Positions 36,664 to 45,401 of a DNA stretch of 64,000 nucleotides are shown one piece after another. Under the pieces are notes generated by a model. The model worked only from the letters and a program-made list of their open reading frames with translations, ran no database searches and had not been told where the DNA came from. The DNA is from Bacillota bacterium. Its GTDB lineage: Bacteria > Bacillota_A > Clostridia > Lachnospirales > Lachnospiraceae. The position numbers and the translations under genes were made by a program. The stretch lies in NCBI GenBank assembly GCA_023407175.1, contig JAEYMU010000057.1:124001-188000 (forward strand). The letters run 5' to 3'. Position 1 is the stretch's first letter, and every line of letters starts with the position of its first letter.

Positions 36664-38751
36664 CTACTTGGCATCCTTGATGCTGAAGCTGATTCTGCCC
36701 ATCTTATCCTGTCCAAGGCAAACCACTGTAACGATATCGCCTAAGGTAAGAACATCCTCCACATGCTCAACTCTGTGCTTTGCAATCTTGGAGATATGAA
36801 CCATACCCTCCTTGCCCGGAGCAAATTCAATAAAGGCACCAAAATCCTTAATACTGATTACCTTACCGATATATTGTTTGCCCTCTTCAAAGTCTGTAAC
36901 AATCATCTTAACCATTTCAAGGGCCTTCTGGATACTTTCCTTGTCAACACCGCATACGGATACGGCACCGTCATCCGTAATGTCAATCTTAACACCTGTC
37001 TGGTCGATAATTGCATTGATGGTCTTGCCTCTCTGTCCGACAACCTCACCAATCTTGGAAGGATCGATCTTAATCTGAACAATCTTCGGTGAGTAAGGAC
37101 CAACCTCCGGTCTGGGCTCGGAAATTACAGGAGCCATAACTTCATCCAGAATATAGGTTCTTGCTTCCTTGGTTCTGTAAATCGCCTTCTCTATAATCTC
37201 TCTGGTCAGACCATGAATTTTAATGTCCATCTGGATCGCAGTAATACCCTTATGAGTACCGGCAACCTTGAAATCCATATCGCCAAAAAAGTCTTCCAGA
37301 CCCTGGATGTCTGTTAAAAGAATATAATCACCATCTGTTTCACCGGTTACCAAACCTACGGAAATACCTGCAACCATTGCTTTAATCGGAACGCCGGCAG
37401 CCATTAAGGATAAGGTGGAGGCACAGATGGACCCCTGGGAGGTGGAGCCGTTGGACTCCAGTACCTCGGATACGGTACGGATTGCATAGGGGAATTCCTC
37501 TTCAGTGGGCAGCACCGGAACAAGGGCTCTTTCAGCCAATGCTCCATGACCAATTTCACGTCTTCCCGGACCTCTGGAGGGCTTTGTCTCACCTACGGAA
37601 TAGGAAGGGAAATTATAATGGTGCATATAACGCTTGCCAGTCTCGTTCTCATCAATACCGTCCAGCCTCTGAGTCTCTGCAAGTGCACCTAAGGTCGTAA
37701 TGGTAAGCACCTGGGTCTGACCTCTGGTAAACATACCTGAACCATGTGTTCTTGGCAGAACATCGATTTCCGCAGCAAGCCTTCTGATCTCTGTAACCTT
37801 TCTTCCGTCAGGACGCTTCTGATCCTTTAAAATCATCTTGCGTACTGTTTTTTTCTCGAATTTATAAATTGCTTCGCCAAGCAACGGTAACCATTCCGGA
37901 TGGGTCTGTGTATAACGCTCATTAAGCTTTTCTGTAATTTTCTTAATATTTTCTTCCCTTACCTGCTTAACATCGGTAAATACAGCCTCTTCCATTGCCT
38001 CAGGAGTAACGAAGCTGACCATATCCTCATATAAATCAGCAGGTGTGTCACAGGCTTCATACTGATGCTTCGGCTTACCAACCTCTGCAACAATCGTCTC
38101 GATGAAGGCGATAATCTTCTGGTTCAGTTCATGTGCGGCGAAAATTGCTTCAATCATCTTATCTTCAGAAAGCTCATCTGCACCGGCTTCAATCATGATA
38201 ACCTTTTCCTTGGTGGAAGCAACGGTGAGTGCCAGAGTTGACTGCTCTCTCTGGGCTGAGGTAGGATTAAATACCAGTTGTCCGTCTACCATACCAACCA
38301 TCGTTGAGGCAGTCGGTCCATCAAAGGGAATATCCGAGATACAGGTTGCAATGGCAGAACCAAGCATTGCGGTTACCTCAGGAGAGCAATCCTGATCAAC
38401 ACATAATACCAGATTATTCAGGGTCACGTCATTTCTGTAATCCTTGGGAAACAACGGTCTCATGGGACGGTCAATTACACGTGAGGTAAGAATTGCATTC
38501 TCAGAGGGCTTGCTTTCTCTTTTAATAAAGCCTCCCGGAATCTTGCCTACGGCATATAATTTCTCTTCATATTCAACACTTAAGGGGAAGAAGTCGATTC
38601 CCTCTCTGGGCTTGTCCGATGCTGTTGCTGTGGATAATACGACAGTATCGCCATAATGCATCAAAGCAGCTCCGTTAGCCTGTGCAGCTACTCTTTCGAT
38701 ATCTACAGTCAGAGTTCTGCCTGCTAACTCCATAGAAAAACTTTTGTACAT
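36664..38751 (-). CDS. pnp: Polyribonucleotide nucleotidyltransferase (PNPase)
   Basis: 695 aa. Trimeric phosphorolytic 3'-5' exoribonuclease of mRNA decay. Two RNase PH domains (first with FFPLSVEYEEKLYAVGKIPGG, second with RTHGSGMFTRGQTQVLT and MDFKVAGTHKGITAIQMDIK), a KH domain with GQRG near 572, and a C-terminal S1 domain (GKVISIKDFGAFIEF) are all present. AGGAG lies about 10 bases before the ATG. It has its own extended -10 promoter in the rpsO-pnp gap. Confidence 0.97.
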   Translation of the reverse strand: MYKSFSMELAGRTLTVDIERVAAQANGAALMHYGDTVVLSTATASDKPREGIDFFPLSVEYEEKLYAVGKIPGGFIKRESKPSENAILTSRVIDRPMRPLFPKDYRNDVTLNNLVLCVDQDCSPEVTAMLGSAIATCISDIPFDGPTASTMVGMVDGQLVFNPTSAQREQSTLALTVASTKEKVIMIEAGADELSEDKMIEAIFAAHELNQKIIAFIETIVAEVGKPKHQYEACDTPADLYEDMVSFVTPEAMEEAVFTDVKQVREENIKKITEKLNERYTQTHPEWLPLLGEAIYKFEKKTVRKMILKDQKRPDGRKVTEIRRLAAEIDVLPRTHGSGMFTRGQTQVLTITTLGALAETQRLDGIDENETGKRYMHHYNFPSYSVGETKPSRGPGRREIGHGALAERALVPVLPTEEEFPYAIRTVSEVLESNGSTSQGSICASTLSLMAAGVPIKAMVAGISVGLVTGETDGDYILLTDIQGLEDFFGDMDFKVAGTHKGITAIQMDIKIHGLTREIIEKAIYRTKEARTYILDEVMAPVISEPRPEVGPYSPKIVQIKIDPSKIGEVVGQRGKTINAIIDQTGVKIDITDDGAVSVCGVDKESIQKALEMVKMIVTDFEEGKQYIGKVISIKDFGAFIEFAPGKEGMVHISKIAKHRVEHVEDVLTLGDIVTVVCLGQDKMGRISFSIKDAK

Positions 38752-38923
38752 AAATTAATGTCTCCTTTTCATCTTACAAGGGAAGGCTTTGCCTTGCCGC
38801 TTGTTATTATAAGAGCCGGAGGCACCGAAACAACTGAAAAACCTACCGAATAAAAACTCATCCAATAACCTTTTCAGAAGTCTCGGGATGTCCTCCCGTC
38901 ACCCTAACTACATTATTATACCA
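38752..38923 (-). promoter_or_regulatory. pnp promoter and leader
   Basis: An extended -10, TG-G-TATAAT, occupies 38923-38915 on the minus strand; the -35 is poor. The roughly 155-base leader can form a stem near its 3' end (CAAGCGGCAAGGC with GCCTTCCCTTG, about 38779-38806). PNPase genes in other bacteria are autoregulated through a leader stem, so this could be similar, but that is inference. Confidence 0.4.
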
Positions 38924-38982
38924 TTATTGTTACCAATATGCTACCGTTTTTTTCATGAAAATATTAAATAATTCAATAAATA

Positions 38983-39043
38983 AGCTCTGTCTCAGGCAGG
39001 AGGCATGTCCTTGTAAAACATGCCCCTGTTTCTGAAACAGAGC
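38983..39043 (-). terminator. Terminator after rpsO
   Basis: A long stem pairs AGCTCTGTCTCAG and GGCATGT (from 38983) with ACATGCC and CTGAAACAGAGC (to 39043). The minus-strand exit reads TTATTTATTG. It separates rpsO from pnp. Confidence 0.75.
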
Positions 39044-39064
39044 CGTTCCTTCTGCTGTCTCTAT

Positions 39065-39331
39065 TTACTTTCTTAAGCCCAGACGCTCAATCAATCCACG
39101 GTATCCGTCGATATTGGTTTTCTTTAAGTATTCAAGTAAACCTCTTCTCTGACCTACCATTTTAAGAAGACCTCTTCTGGAATGATGATCCTTCTTGTTG
39201 TTCTTCAAATGCTCGGTTAACTCTGTAATTCTCGCGGTTAATAAAGCGATCTGTACCTCCGGAGAGCCTGTATCCTCAGGTGTTCTTCCGAAATTCTTGA
39301 TAATATCCTGTTTTTTCTCTTTACTGATCAT
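39065..39331 (-). CDS. rpsO: 30S ribosomal protein S15
   Basis: 88 aa, standard length. It binds 16S rRNA helices 20-22 and nucleates the central domain of the small subunit. Seen: [50 protein letters not shown] and [11 protein letters not shown]. The ATG at 39331 has AGGAG 8 bases upstream; an ATG six codons earlier lacks support. The gene lies between the GNAT fusion and pnp, with its own promoter and terminator. Confidence 0.98.
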   Translation of the reverse strand: MISKEKKQDIIKNFGRTPEDTGSPEVQIALLTARITELTEHLKNNKKDHHSRRGLLKMVGQRRGLLEYLKKTNIDGYRGLIERLGLRK

Positions 39332-39418
39332 GTAATATTCTCCTTTCATATAAACGCCGGATACTAAGAATAAGGTCGGAGTGTCCAAACTCTGAGCATC
39401 GGCTTAAACTACCTGTGT

Positions 39419-39447
39419 ATAGTAACATATTTTATTACTATTGTAAA
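39419..39447 (-). promoter_or_regulatory. Promoter of rpsO
   Basis: On the minus strand TTTACA (39447-39442), 17-base spacer, TACTAT (39424-39419). The leader is about 80 bases. Confidence 0.5.
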
Positions 39448-39514
39448 CATTTTTTTATACAATTGATAAATTCCAACATTAGCAGCATAAACGTTTCATT
39501 CCTCTTTCTCTTGG

Positions 39515-40708
39515 CTAATCCCATTGCGTAGGGAACCTCTGTTTCATAATAAAAGGAAAATTTTTATTATATTCCTCAACTTCATTTTTAGGGAGGTTGT
39601 CAAACACATCCGATTCATAGAATTTTCCCTTCATATCTTTAAAGCCGTCTTTCATCAGTTCAATTCCCATAAATGCATTAAAATTCTTTCCATCAGGCGT
39701 TGTAATATTAAAATGATCACAGGTTTTAAATCCGATTCTAGGATAATAATCAGGCTCGCCAAAGATAATAATTCCTTTATAGCCCATATCCATAGCTATT
39801 TTCATGGTCTCTCTTAACAGAATTTCTCCAATACCGGTTCCCTGCCAATCCGGATCAACACACAACGGTCCAAAGGTTACTATATCATGAACCTTCTCTC
39901 CATCAACAACCTTTGCCTTTGAATACATAATGCATCCGATAATTTTTCCGTCCTTAACAGCAATTCTGCTCAGTTCGGGTAAATAATCCTTACATTGACG
40001 CAGCTTGTGTACAAGATAATGCTCGTCGCAGCCAAGATGATGCTTATTCCAGAAAGCGCGCATTGTCATAAGCTCTGTCCCGTAAAAATCATCCTCTGTC
40101 TCTTCTCTTATCACTATGTTATCCTTGCTTACCCGGGGCTTTCTTTTTGGAAACCAGCCAAATTCGAGTCTTACTTCTTTCCTGTCAAGGTCATTATTTT
40201 TATAACAGCAGGTGTCCATACCGATCAGAGTAAACCCCTCATGCTTATAGAAATCAACTGCATTTACATTGCAGGACTGGGTTTCAAGAATAATAGCTCT
40301 TCGTCTCTCCTGTCTGGCCTGCTCTTTTGCTATCTCAATTAATGCGTGGCCAATTCCCTTCTTCTGATAATCCTTATCCACCCACAAGGTAGTAATTCTA
40401 AGGCGATTCGACCATATTTCCTGGTCGGTTTCAATCGCTGCAACAAGCGTTCCATTATCAATAACTCCCCAGGAAAATGCATGCTCCCAGTAATCCTGAT
40501 ACAATTTATCCGGATAATCATATTCAGCAGGATAATGCGTTACCGGCTCTGAAAAATCCTTCTTCTTAATATTGACAGTATATCCATCACTTTCTTTGTC
40601 TACACTTACATCATAGTACTGATTGGTTGTATACTCTATCGGTATGATAGTACCCTTCCATTGCTCCTTGGGCAGATGAATAATTGTATGATTGTTCTTT
40701 ATCTCCAT
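39515..40708 (-). CDS. Tandem GNAT fusion, streptothricin-acetyltransferase-like N-half
   Basis: 397 aa with two acetyltransferase domains. The N-half (about 1-185) has acetyl-CoA loop YQKKGIGHALIEIA and the block ILETQSCNVNAVDFYKHEGF ending CCYKNNDLDRKEVRLEFGWF, which closely recalls the Sat4/SatA streptothricin N-acetyltransferases. The C-half (about 195-397) has VDPDWQGTGIGEILLRETM and IIFGEPDYYPRIGFK, as in YhbS-type GNATs. The ATG at 40708 directly follows the rsgA TAA, and GGGGAGG at the end of rsgA gives the ribosome binding site, so the two are coupled. Antibiotic resistance is possible but not shown. Confidence 0.8.
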   Translation of the reverse strand: MEIKNNHTIIHLPKEQWKGTIIPIEYTTNQYYDVSVDKESDGYTVNIKKKDFSEPVTHYPAEYDYPDKLYQDYWEHAFSWGVIDNGTLVAAIETDQEIWSNRLRITTLWVDKDYQKKGIGHALIEIAKEQARQERRRAIILETQSCNVNAVDFYKHEGFTLIGMDTCCYKNNDLDRKEVRLEFGWFPKRKPRVSKDNIVIREETEDDFYGTELMTMRAFWNKHHLGCDEHYLVHKLRQCKDYLPELSRIAVKDGKIIGCIMYSKAKVVDGEKVHDIVTFGPLCVDPDWQGTGIGEILLRETMKIAMDMGYKGIIIFGEPDYYPRIGFKTCDHFNITTPDGKNFNAFMGIELMKDGFKDMKGKFYESDVFDNLPKNEVEEYNKNFPFIMKQRFPTQWD

Positions 40709-41722
40709 TTAATAATCCTCCCCTTTCATATCTATTTTTCTCGATGACTTCTTCTCTCTTTTTGTCATAGCCTTTTTTTCCTTTATCTTATTAAATCGTT
40801 CCTTAGCTGCATGATAATTTGATTCTCTTAATATCTTCTGATAATTTATCCAGCGCTTTTCACTTAAGGTTCCATTTTTAATAGCTTCTCTTACAGCACA
40901 CCCTTCTTCCTTCGTATGAGTACAGTTACTGAATTTGCAGGAAGAGGTAAGTTCAATTAGCCCCGCAAAGCTCTGCTCCATTCCATCCTCTACAACCCAC
41001 ATACCCAGCTCCCGCATTCCAGGTGTATCAATAATTTTTGTACCATTTGCAAGTACAAACATCTGCCTGTGTGTTGTTGTATGATGACCCTTAGAATCAG
41101 CCTCCCTTATTTCCCTGGTTTCCATAATTTCATCCTTTAAAAGATAATTCGTAAAGGTTGATTTACCTACACCGGAGGAGCCAAGAAAAACAATGCATTT
41201 ATCCGGCATCAAATATTTATCTAACGCATCTATACCTTCACCCGTTGCTGCGCTTATGGAATAAATATCAACGCCAATTGCTATTTCACTGATCATTGCT
41301 ATTTTCTCATCGATATTTTCACCAATATCCGCTTTTGTAAGAATAATTACCGGTGTTCCTCCACTTTGCCAGGAGACAGTAATATATCTTTCCAGCCTTT
41401 TCATATTAAAATCAAAATTCAATGACATCATAATAAATACATAATCAAAATTTGCAGCTATTGTCTGTTCACCCTTACCCTTATCCGGGTCCTTACGTGA
41501 AAACTTTGACTTTCTGACCTTCGTTTCACAAATCAGACTATCCCCGATCTCATTAAATTCAATAAGAACATTATCTCCAACGGTCGGATAATCCTGATTA
41601 TTTTCATAAAAATAAATACTTGCTTTTAATCTTGCAAAAATAAACTCGTTATTTACACAAACTTCATATCTTTCTCTGTGTACTGCAGTAATAAAGCCTT
41701 CTAAAATTACTTTTTCCTTCAA
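40709..41722 (-). CDS. rsgA: Ribosome small subunit-dependent GTPase A
   Basis: 337 aa. Circularly permuted GTPase that helps mature the 30S subunit. An OB fold (about 1-85) precedes the GTPase, where TKAD (G4) comes before GSSGVGKST (G1) and DTPGMRE (G3), the permuted order. The zinc knuckle follows (C-x4-C-x-H-x5-C in SSCKFSNCTHTKEEGC). The start is TTG at 41722, because GGAGG is 7 bases upstream and the alignment begins there. A basic C-terminal tail is present. It sits unusually inside the ribF-rpsO interval together with the GNAT fusion. Confidence 0.9.
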   Translation of the reverse strand: MKEKVILEGFITAVHRERYEVCVNNEFIFARLKASIYFYENNQDYPTVGDNVLIEFNEIGDSLICETKVRKSKFSRKDPDKGKGEQTIAANFDYVFIMMSLNFDFNMKRLERYITVSWQSGGTPVIILTKADIGENIDEKIAMISEIAIGVDIYSISAATGEGIDALDKYLMPDKCIVFLGSSGVGKSTFTNYLLKDEIMETREIREADSKGHHTTTHRQMFVLANGTKIIDTPGMRELGMWVVEDGMEQSFAGLIELTSSCKFSNCTHTKEEGCAVREAIKNGTLSEKRWINYQKILRESNYHAAKERFNKIKEKKAMTKREKKSSRKIDMKGEDY

Positions 41723-41974
41723 ATGTTTTCCTCCATAATCTGATTTCTTTCCGGAGCAAATAACTAATAAAAATAAGCACAAAAAAAACACATCCTATCA
41801 TGTGTTTAACAAAGTTAAGCTATTGATATGAATAAATGTCGGCACAATAAGAATGCATCTTAAAATGCCCAATATTAAATTAGTTAATTGCTACCTCACT
41901 CACAATTAAATTAGACATATACAACTTTCCTCCATTTCTGCGCGCATATTTTTATATGGCTTTATTTTATTTAG

Positions 41975-42025
41975 ATGATAATATTTAGTAAATAAATATA
42001 TCATTTAACTACTAAATATTATCAT
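41975..42025. repeat. 16-bp AT-rich inverted repeat between rsgA and ribF
   Basis: ATGATAATATTTAGTA (41975-41990) and its exact complement (42010-42025) enclose 19 bases. It is just downstream of ribF on the minus strand and so could terminate the rimP-ribF operon, but there is no U-tract, so an operator or insertion border is also possible. The rest of the 317-base gap is AT-rich with no recognised feature. Confidence 0.55.
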
Positions 42026-42040
42026 TCATACAATTTGTTG

Positions 42041-42961
42041 TCAAGATAATGATTGAAAATATTTCTTTGCCAGTGCACTATCCTCCGCCATCTGCTTCAC
42101 CAGCTCCTCCAGTGAACCGAATTTAAGCTCCGGACGGATATAATCATAGAGCTGTACCTCAAGCATTCTCCCGTATAAGTCATTTTCATAATCGAAAATA
42201 AAGGTTTCCACACCGATACTCTCTTCTCCTACCGTCGGTTTATAGCCGATATTGGTTACTCCCGGATGAAATACACCGTCAATGAGAGTCTTGGAGGCGT
42301 ATACACCGCAGGGCGGTAAGAGCTTGTTAGAGGGAGGAACCAGGTTTGTCGTCGGCATTCCGATGGTTCTTCCAAGCTTTCTTCCATGAACTACTTCGCC
42401 CCGGATAAAATAAGGCTGTCCCAGCATGGCATTCACCTTATCGATCCTTCCTTCCTTAAGCGCCGCCCGGATTAGGGAGCTGCTGATAATCTGACTTTTT
42501 AATTTCAGCTTTTCACGGGCTATTACCTGATATCCGAAGGCTTCCTCGTATTGCTTTAGTAAAGCCACATCCCCTCTGCGTCCTGCGCCAAAGCGGAAAT
42601 CATTACCTACCACAATAATCTTTGCATCCAGCTGTTTCACCAGGATATCCCGAATAAAAGCCTCCGGCTCCATACCCCGGGTTTCCTCCGTAAAGGGATA
42701 GGAAATTAATACATCCAATCCGGTTTTCTTTAGTATGGTGCGCTTTTCTTCCTCAGTGTAAATCAGCTCAAATTCCCTTTCAGAAAACATATTGGCAGGA
42801 TGAAGCATAAAACTGAACATTACGGAAGTGAAGCCCTGTTCCTTATAGGCAACCACCTGATCAATCAACTGTCTGTGACCCAGATGCAAGCCGTCAAACT
42901 TGCCAAGGGTTACTGCACTGTTCTTATATTGAAAAAACTTATTACCTGCTATATATTCCAT
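42041..42961 (-). CDS. ribF: Bifunctional riboflavin kinase / FAD synthetase
   Basis: 306 aa. It phosphorylates riboflavin to FMN and adenylates FMN to FAD. The N-terminal FAD synthetase half begins AVTLGKFDGLHLGHRQLI (HxGH nucleotidyltransferase motif) and has VVGNDFRFGAGRRGD and SSSLIR. The C-terminal flavokinase half shows GRTIGMPTTNL and GVETFIFDY. The ATG at 42961 has GGAG 5 bases upstream. It follows truB on the same strand. No FMN riboswitch was recognised. Confidence 0.96.
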   Translation of the reverse strand: MEYIAGNKFFQYKNSAVTLGKFDGLHLGHRQLIDQVVAYKEQGFTSVMFSFMLHPANMFSEREFELIYTEEEKRTILKKTGLDVLISYPFTEETRGMEPEAFIRDILVKQLDAKIIVVGNDFRFGAGRRGDVALLKQYEEAFGYQVIAREKLKLKSQIISSSLIRAALKEGRIDKVNAMLGQPYFIRGEVVHGRKLGRTIGMPTTNLVPPSNKLLPPCGVYASKTLIDGVFHPGVTNIGYKPTVGEESIGVETFIFDYENDLYGRMLEVQLYDYIRPELKFGSLEELVKQMAEDSALAKKYFQSLS

Positions 42962-43001
42962 ACTTACTCCATTCCTTAGGGAGGAGATTCAGAATAAAAT
43001 G

Positions 43002-43907
43002 TTAACTTAAAAACATTTTTACGGGCTTGAATAGCTGTTCCTCTTTCACATATTGATAGATCCCGATAAAGATCTGATCGGCATCATACACTCTTATCAG
43101 GGCTGTATCTCCAGGCTGCTCCGTTGACATCAGGTGCTCCGTTCGAAAAGCATTCCCGTTATAAATCAGCTTATGAAAATCACGGTCTACGGTTACCCTG
43201 TCATAGTCCCGAAAGAACTCGTCCACCGGCTTAAGACAAGACGCCAGGCAGTTTTCCCTGTTAAGCTCCTCAATTTGTGACAACTTCAAGGAATCCTTGA
43301 TAGAAAAGCTGCCGACACGGGTTCGGATCAGACTTTTCATCGTACCGCCGCAGCCCAGCACCTCCCCGATGTCATAAAGCAGAGTTCTGATATAGGTTCC
43401 CTTGCCGCAGTCTACCTCCAGGGTAGCCTCCTGCTCTTGATCCGACCAGGCAAGAAGCCGAATATCATGAATACTTACCCTGCGTCTTTCCCGTTCAATT
43501 TCCTTTCCCTGTCTTGCCAGCTCATACAGCTTCTTTCCATCCACCTTGATGGCCGAATACATGGGCGGCAATTGAAGATATTCTCCGATAAAGCCTTTCA
43601 TTACTGCTTCCAGCTCTGTCCGGCTGATCACTTCCATACAGGTTTTTAATACTCTTCCCGTCATATCCTGAGTATCTGTTGTAATCCCTAGTTTAAGGAC
43701 AGCCTCATAGGTTTTATCCTTATCCGTTATCATATCGACCAGCCGGGTGGCTTTCCCGATACAGACCGGCAGCACGCCGACGGCCTCAGGGTCCAGAGTC
43801 CCTGTATGACCGATTTTTTTTATTTTTAAAATACCTCTCATTTTGGCTACAACATCATGGGAGGTATAGCCCTTTTCCTTATATACATTAATTATTCCGT
43901 GAATCAA
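43002..43907 (-). CDS. truB: tRNA pseudouridine(55) synthase
   Basis: 301 aa. It makes pseudouridine 55 in the T-loop of tRNAs. Catalytic motif GHTGTLDPEAVGVLPVCIGKATRL near 35-58, with the aspartate in TLDP; YSAIKVDGKKLYELARQG and RTLLYDIGEVLG are typical. The start is TTG (43907), with AAGGAG 9 bases upstream and 24 bases after the nrnA stop. A PUA-type C-terminus is short. It belongs to the rimP-ribF operon. Confidence 0.96.
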   Translation of the reverse strand: MIHGIINVYKEKGYTSHDVVAKMRGILKIKKIGHTGTLDPEAVGVLPVCIGKATRLVDMITDKDKTYEAVLKLGITTDTQDMTGRVLKTCMEVISRTELEAVMKGFIGEYLQLPPMYSAIKVDGKKLYELARQGKEIERERRRVSIHDIRLLAWSDQEQEATLEVDCGKGTYIRTLLYDIGEVLGCGGTMKSLIRTRVGSFSIKDSLKLSQIEELNRENCLASCLKPVDEFFRDYDRVTVDRDFHKLIYNGNAFRTEHLMSTEQPGDTALIRVYDADQIFIGIYQYVKEEQLFKPVKMFLS

Positions 43908-43931
43908 TCCTGTCCGCTCCTTAACGGCTGC

Positions 43932-44909
43932 TTAATCCAGCAAATTCAATTCCTTAAGCTGTGCTTCGATATGGGGCGTAATATTATTGATTACATCATG
44001 AACCGTCCCGGTTAAGCTACAGCCTGCCGCCTTGATATGTCCGCCGCCGCCGAAATACACCGCAATCTTACTGACATTGACTGCTCCGTTGGACCGCAGG
44101 CTGATTCTGAACTCCCGAAACTGTATTTCATAGACAAATACGGCTACCTCAATCCCCTTTGTTACACGAAGCTGGTCAATGATTCCGTCCAGGTCCTTGG
44201 AGGAAGCGCTGTAAAAATCAAGCATTTTGCGGTTTATGGAAGCAAATACTACCTTTTTATTCAGCACCAGAATACTCTCCATAAGACAACGGCCCAGAAT
44301 CTGATTCTGCATATAGGTCTTTGCATAGAAGGACTCATCAATCAGCATGGAAAAATTAATTCCCTTGCTAATTAATCTACCGGCCACCTGCATCGTATAT
44401 TCCGAGGTATTGGAATGCTTGAATACGCCGGTATCATGAATGATACCAACATATAAGGATTCCGCAACTTCCTTTGATATCAGCTCCTCTTCCATGAGGG
44501 AGAACAATACCTCTGCAGTAGAGGAAGCCTCCGGTACCACATGATTGATCCCGGCAAATTTCGTATTGCTGATATGATGATCAATATTAATGGTCTTAGC
44601 CGCGCTGTCAAAGAATTTACATGCATTTCCCAGCCGATCCAGACTGCCGCAGTCCAGGGAGATAAATAGCTCATAGCTTTCATCTGTTTCATAGGAATGC
44701 TTGATCTCCTTCGTATGAGGAAGGATATCAAACTCATCCCCGAAGCTCTCAAGGTATACATCGATCTGGTCAAGCATGAATTTTTCCTTGTTCTGCGTCA
44801 GATACAGGTAAAGTGCGGTGCAGGAACCGATACAATCACCATCAGGCCGTATATGACCTGCGATTGCAATCTTTTTTCTGCCGGTTACTTCATTCATAAT
44901 TCTATCCAT
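43932..44909 (-). CDS. nrnA: DHH-family nanoRNase / pAp phosphatase
   Basis: 325 aa. Bifunctional oligoribonuclease and 3'-phosphoadenosine-5'-phosphate phosphatase of the NrnA type. DHH motifs: GHIRPDGDCIGS near 18, SLDCG near 85, the DHH proper in NIDHHISN near 112, GIIHDTGVF near 160, and the DHHA1 motif GGGGHIKAAG near 290. It starts three bases after the rbfA stop, in the conserved position between rbfA and truB. All ligands look intact. Confidence 0.93.
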   Translation of the reverse strand: MDRIMNEVTGRKKIAIAGHIRPDGDCIGSCTALYLYLTQNKEKFMLDQIDVYLESFGDEFDILPHTKEIKHSYETDESYELFISLDCGSLDRLGNACKFFDSAAKTINIDHHISNTKFAGINHVVPEASSTAEVLFSLMEEELISKEVAESLYVGIIHDTGVFKHSNTSEYTMQVAGRLISKGINFSMLIDESFYAKTYMQNQILGRCLMESILVLNKKVVFASINRKMLDFYSASSKDLDGIIDQLRVTKGIEVAVFVYEIQFREFRISLRSNGAVNVSKIAVYFGGGGHIKAAGCSLTGTVHDVINNITPHIEAQLKELNLLD

Positions 44910-44912
44910 AAG

Positions 44913-45362
44913 CTATTCATCCTCTTCTTCTGTATCACCTGTCACACCGGTTTCTTCATCCTCATACTCGGCTTCCGGTTCCTCCTCATCCTCTGATTCA
45001 AAATCAGAGGAATTTTTGTTTACTTCATCAATCAGCTTTGACATATGAACACCATATTCAATCGAATTGTCAATAACAAAGCTAAGCTCTGGGGTATTAC
45101 GAAGGTTCAGGGTTTTTGCCAGCTGTCCTCTCATAAAAGAGGCGGCGCTCTTTAATCCGCGAAGCGTGGATTTCTTGGATTCTTCATCTCCCAGTACACT
45201 GATATATACCTTGGCAGTCTTTAAATCCGGAGAAACCTCAACCGCAACCACCGAGGTCATGGAATTGATTCTCGGGTCCTTGATTTCCCTGCTGATTAAT
45301 GCACTCAGCTCCTTTTGTACCTCTGTATTTATTCTGGTGTTTTTAATACTGTTCTTTCTCAT
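44913..45362 (-). CDS. rbfA: Ribosome-binding factor A
   Basis: 149 aa. KH-like factor for 16S 5'-end processing and cold adaptation. Seen: INTEVQKELSALISREIKDPRI, VAVEVSPDLKTAKVYISVLG, LRNTPELSFVIDNSIEYG. It ends in an acidic tail of about 30 residues (many E/D) not typical of short RbfA. The ATG at 45362 is preferred over the ATG four codons earlier because GGGG lies 6 bases upstream. It is between infB and nrnA. Confidence 0.94.
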   Translation of the reverse strand: MRKNSIKNTRINTEVQKELSALISREIKDPRINSMTSVVAVEVSPDLKTAKVYISVLGDEESKKSTLRGLKSAASFMRGQLAKTLNLRNTPELSFVIDNSIEYGVHMSKLIDEVNKNSSDFESEDEEEPEAEYEDEETGVTGDTEEEDE

Positions 45363-45401
45363 TTCTAACCCCATTCCCGCACATATTTCCGCACAGTTAT
45401 C

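Noticed and set aside
42962..43001. FMN riboswitch before ribF
   Set aside because: Only 40 bases separate truB and ribF, far too short.
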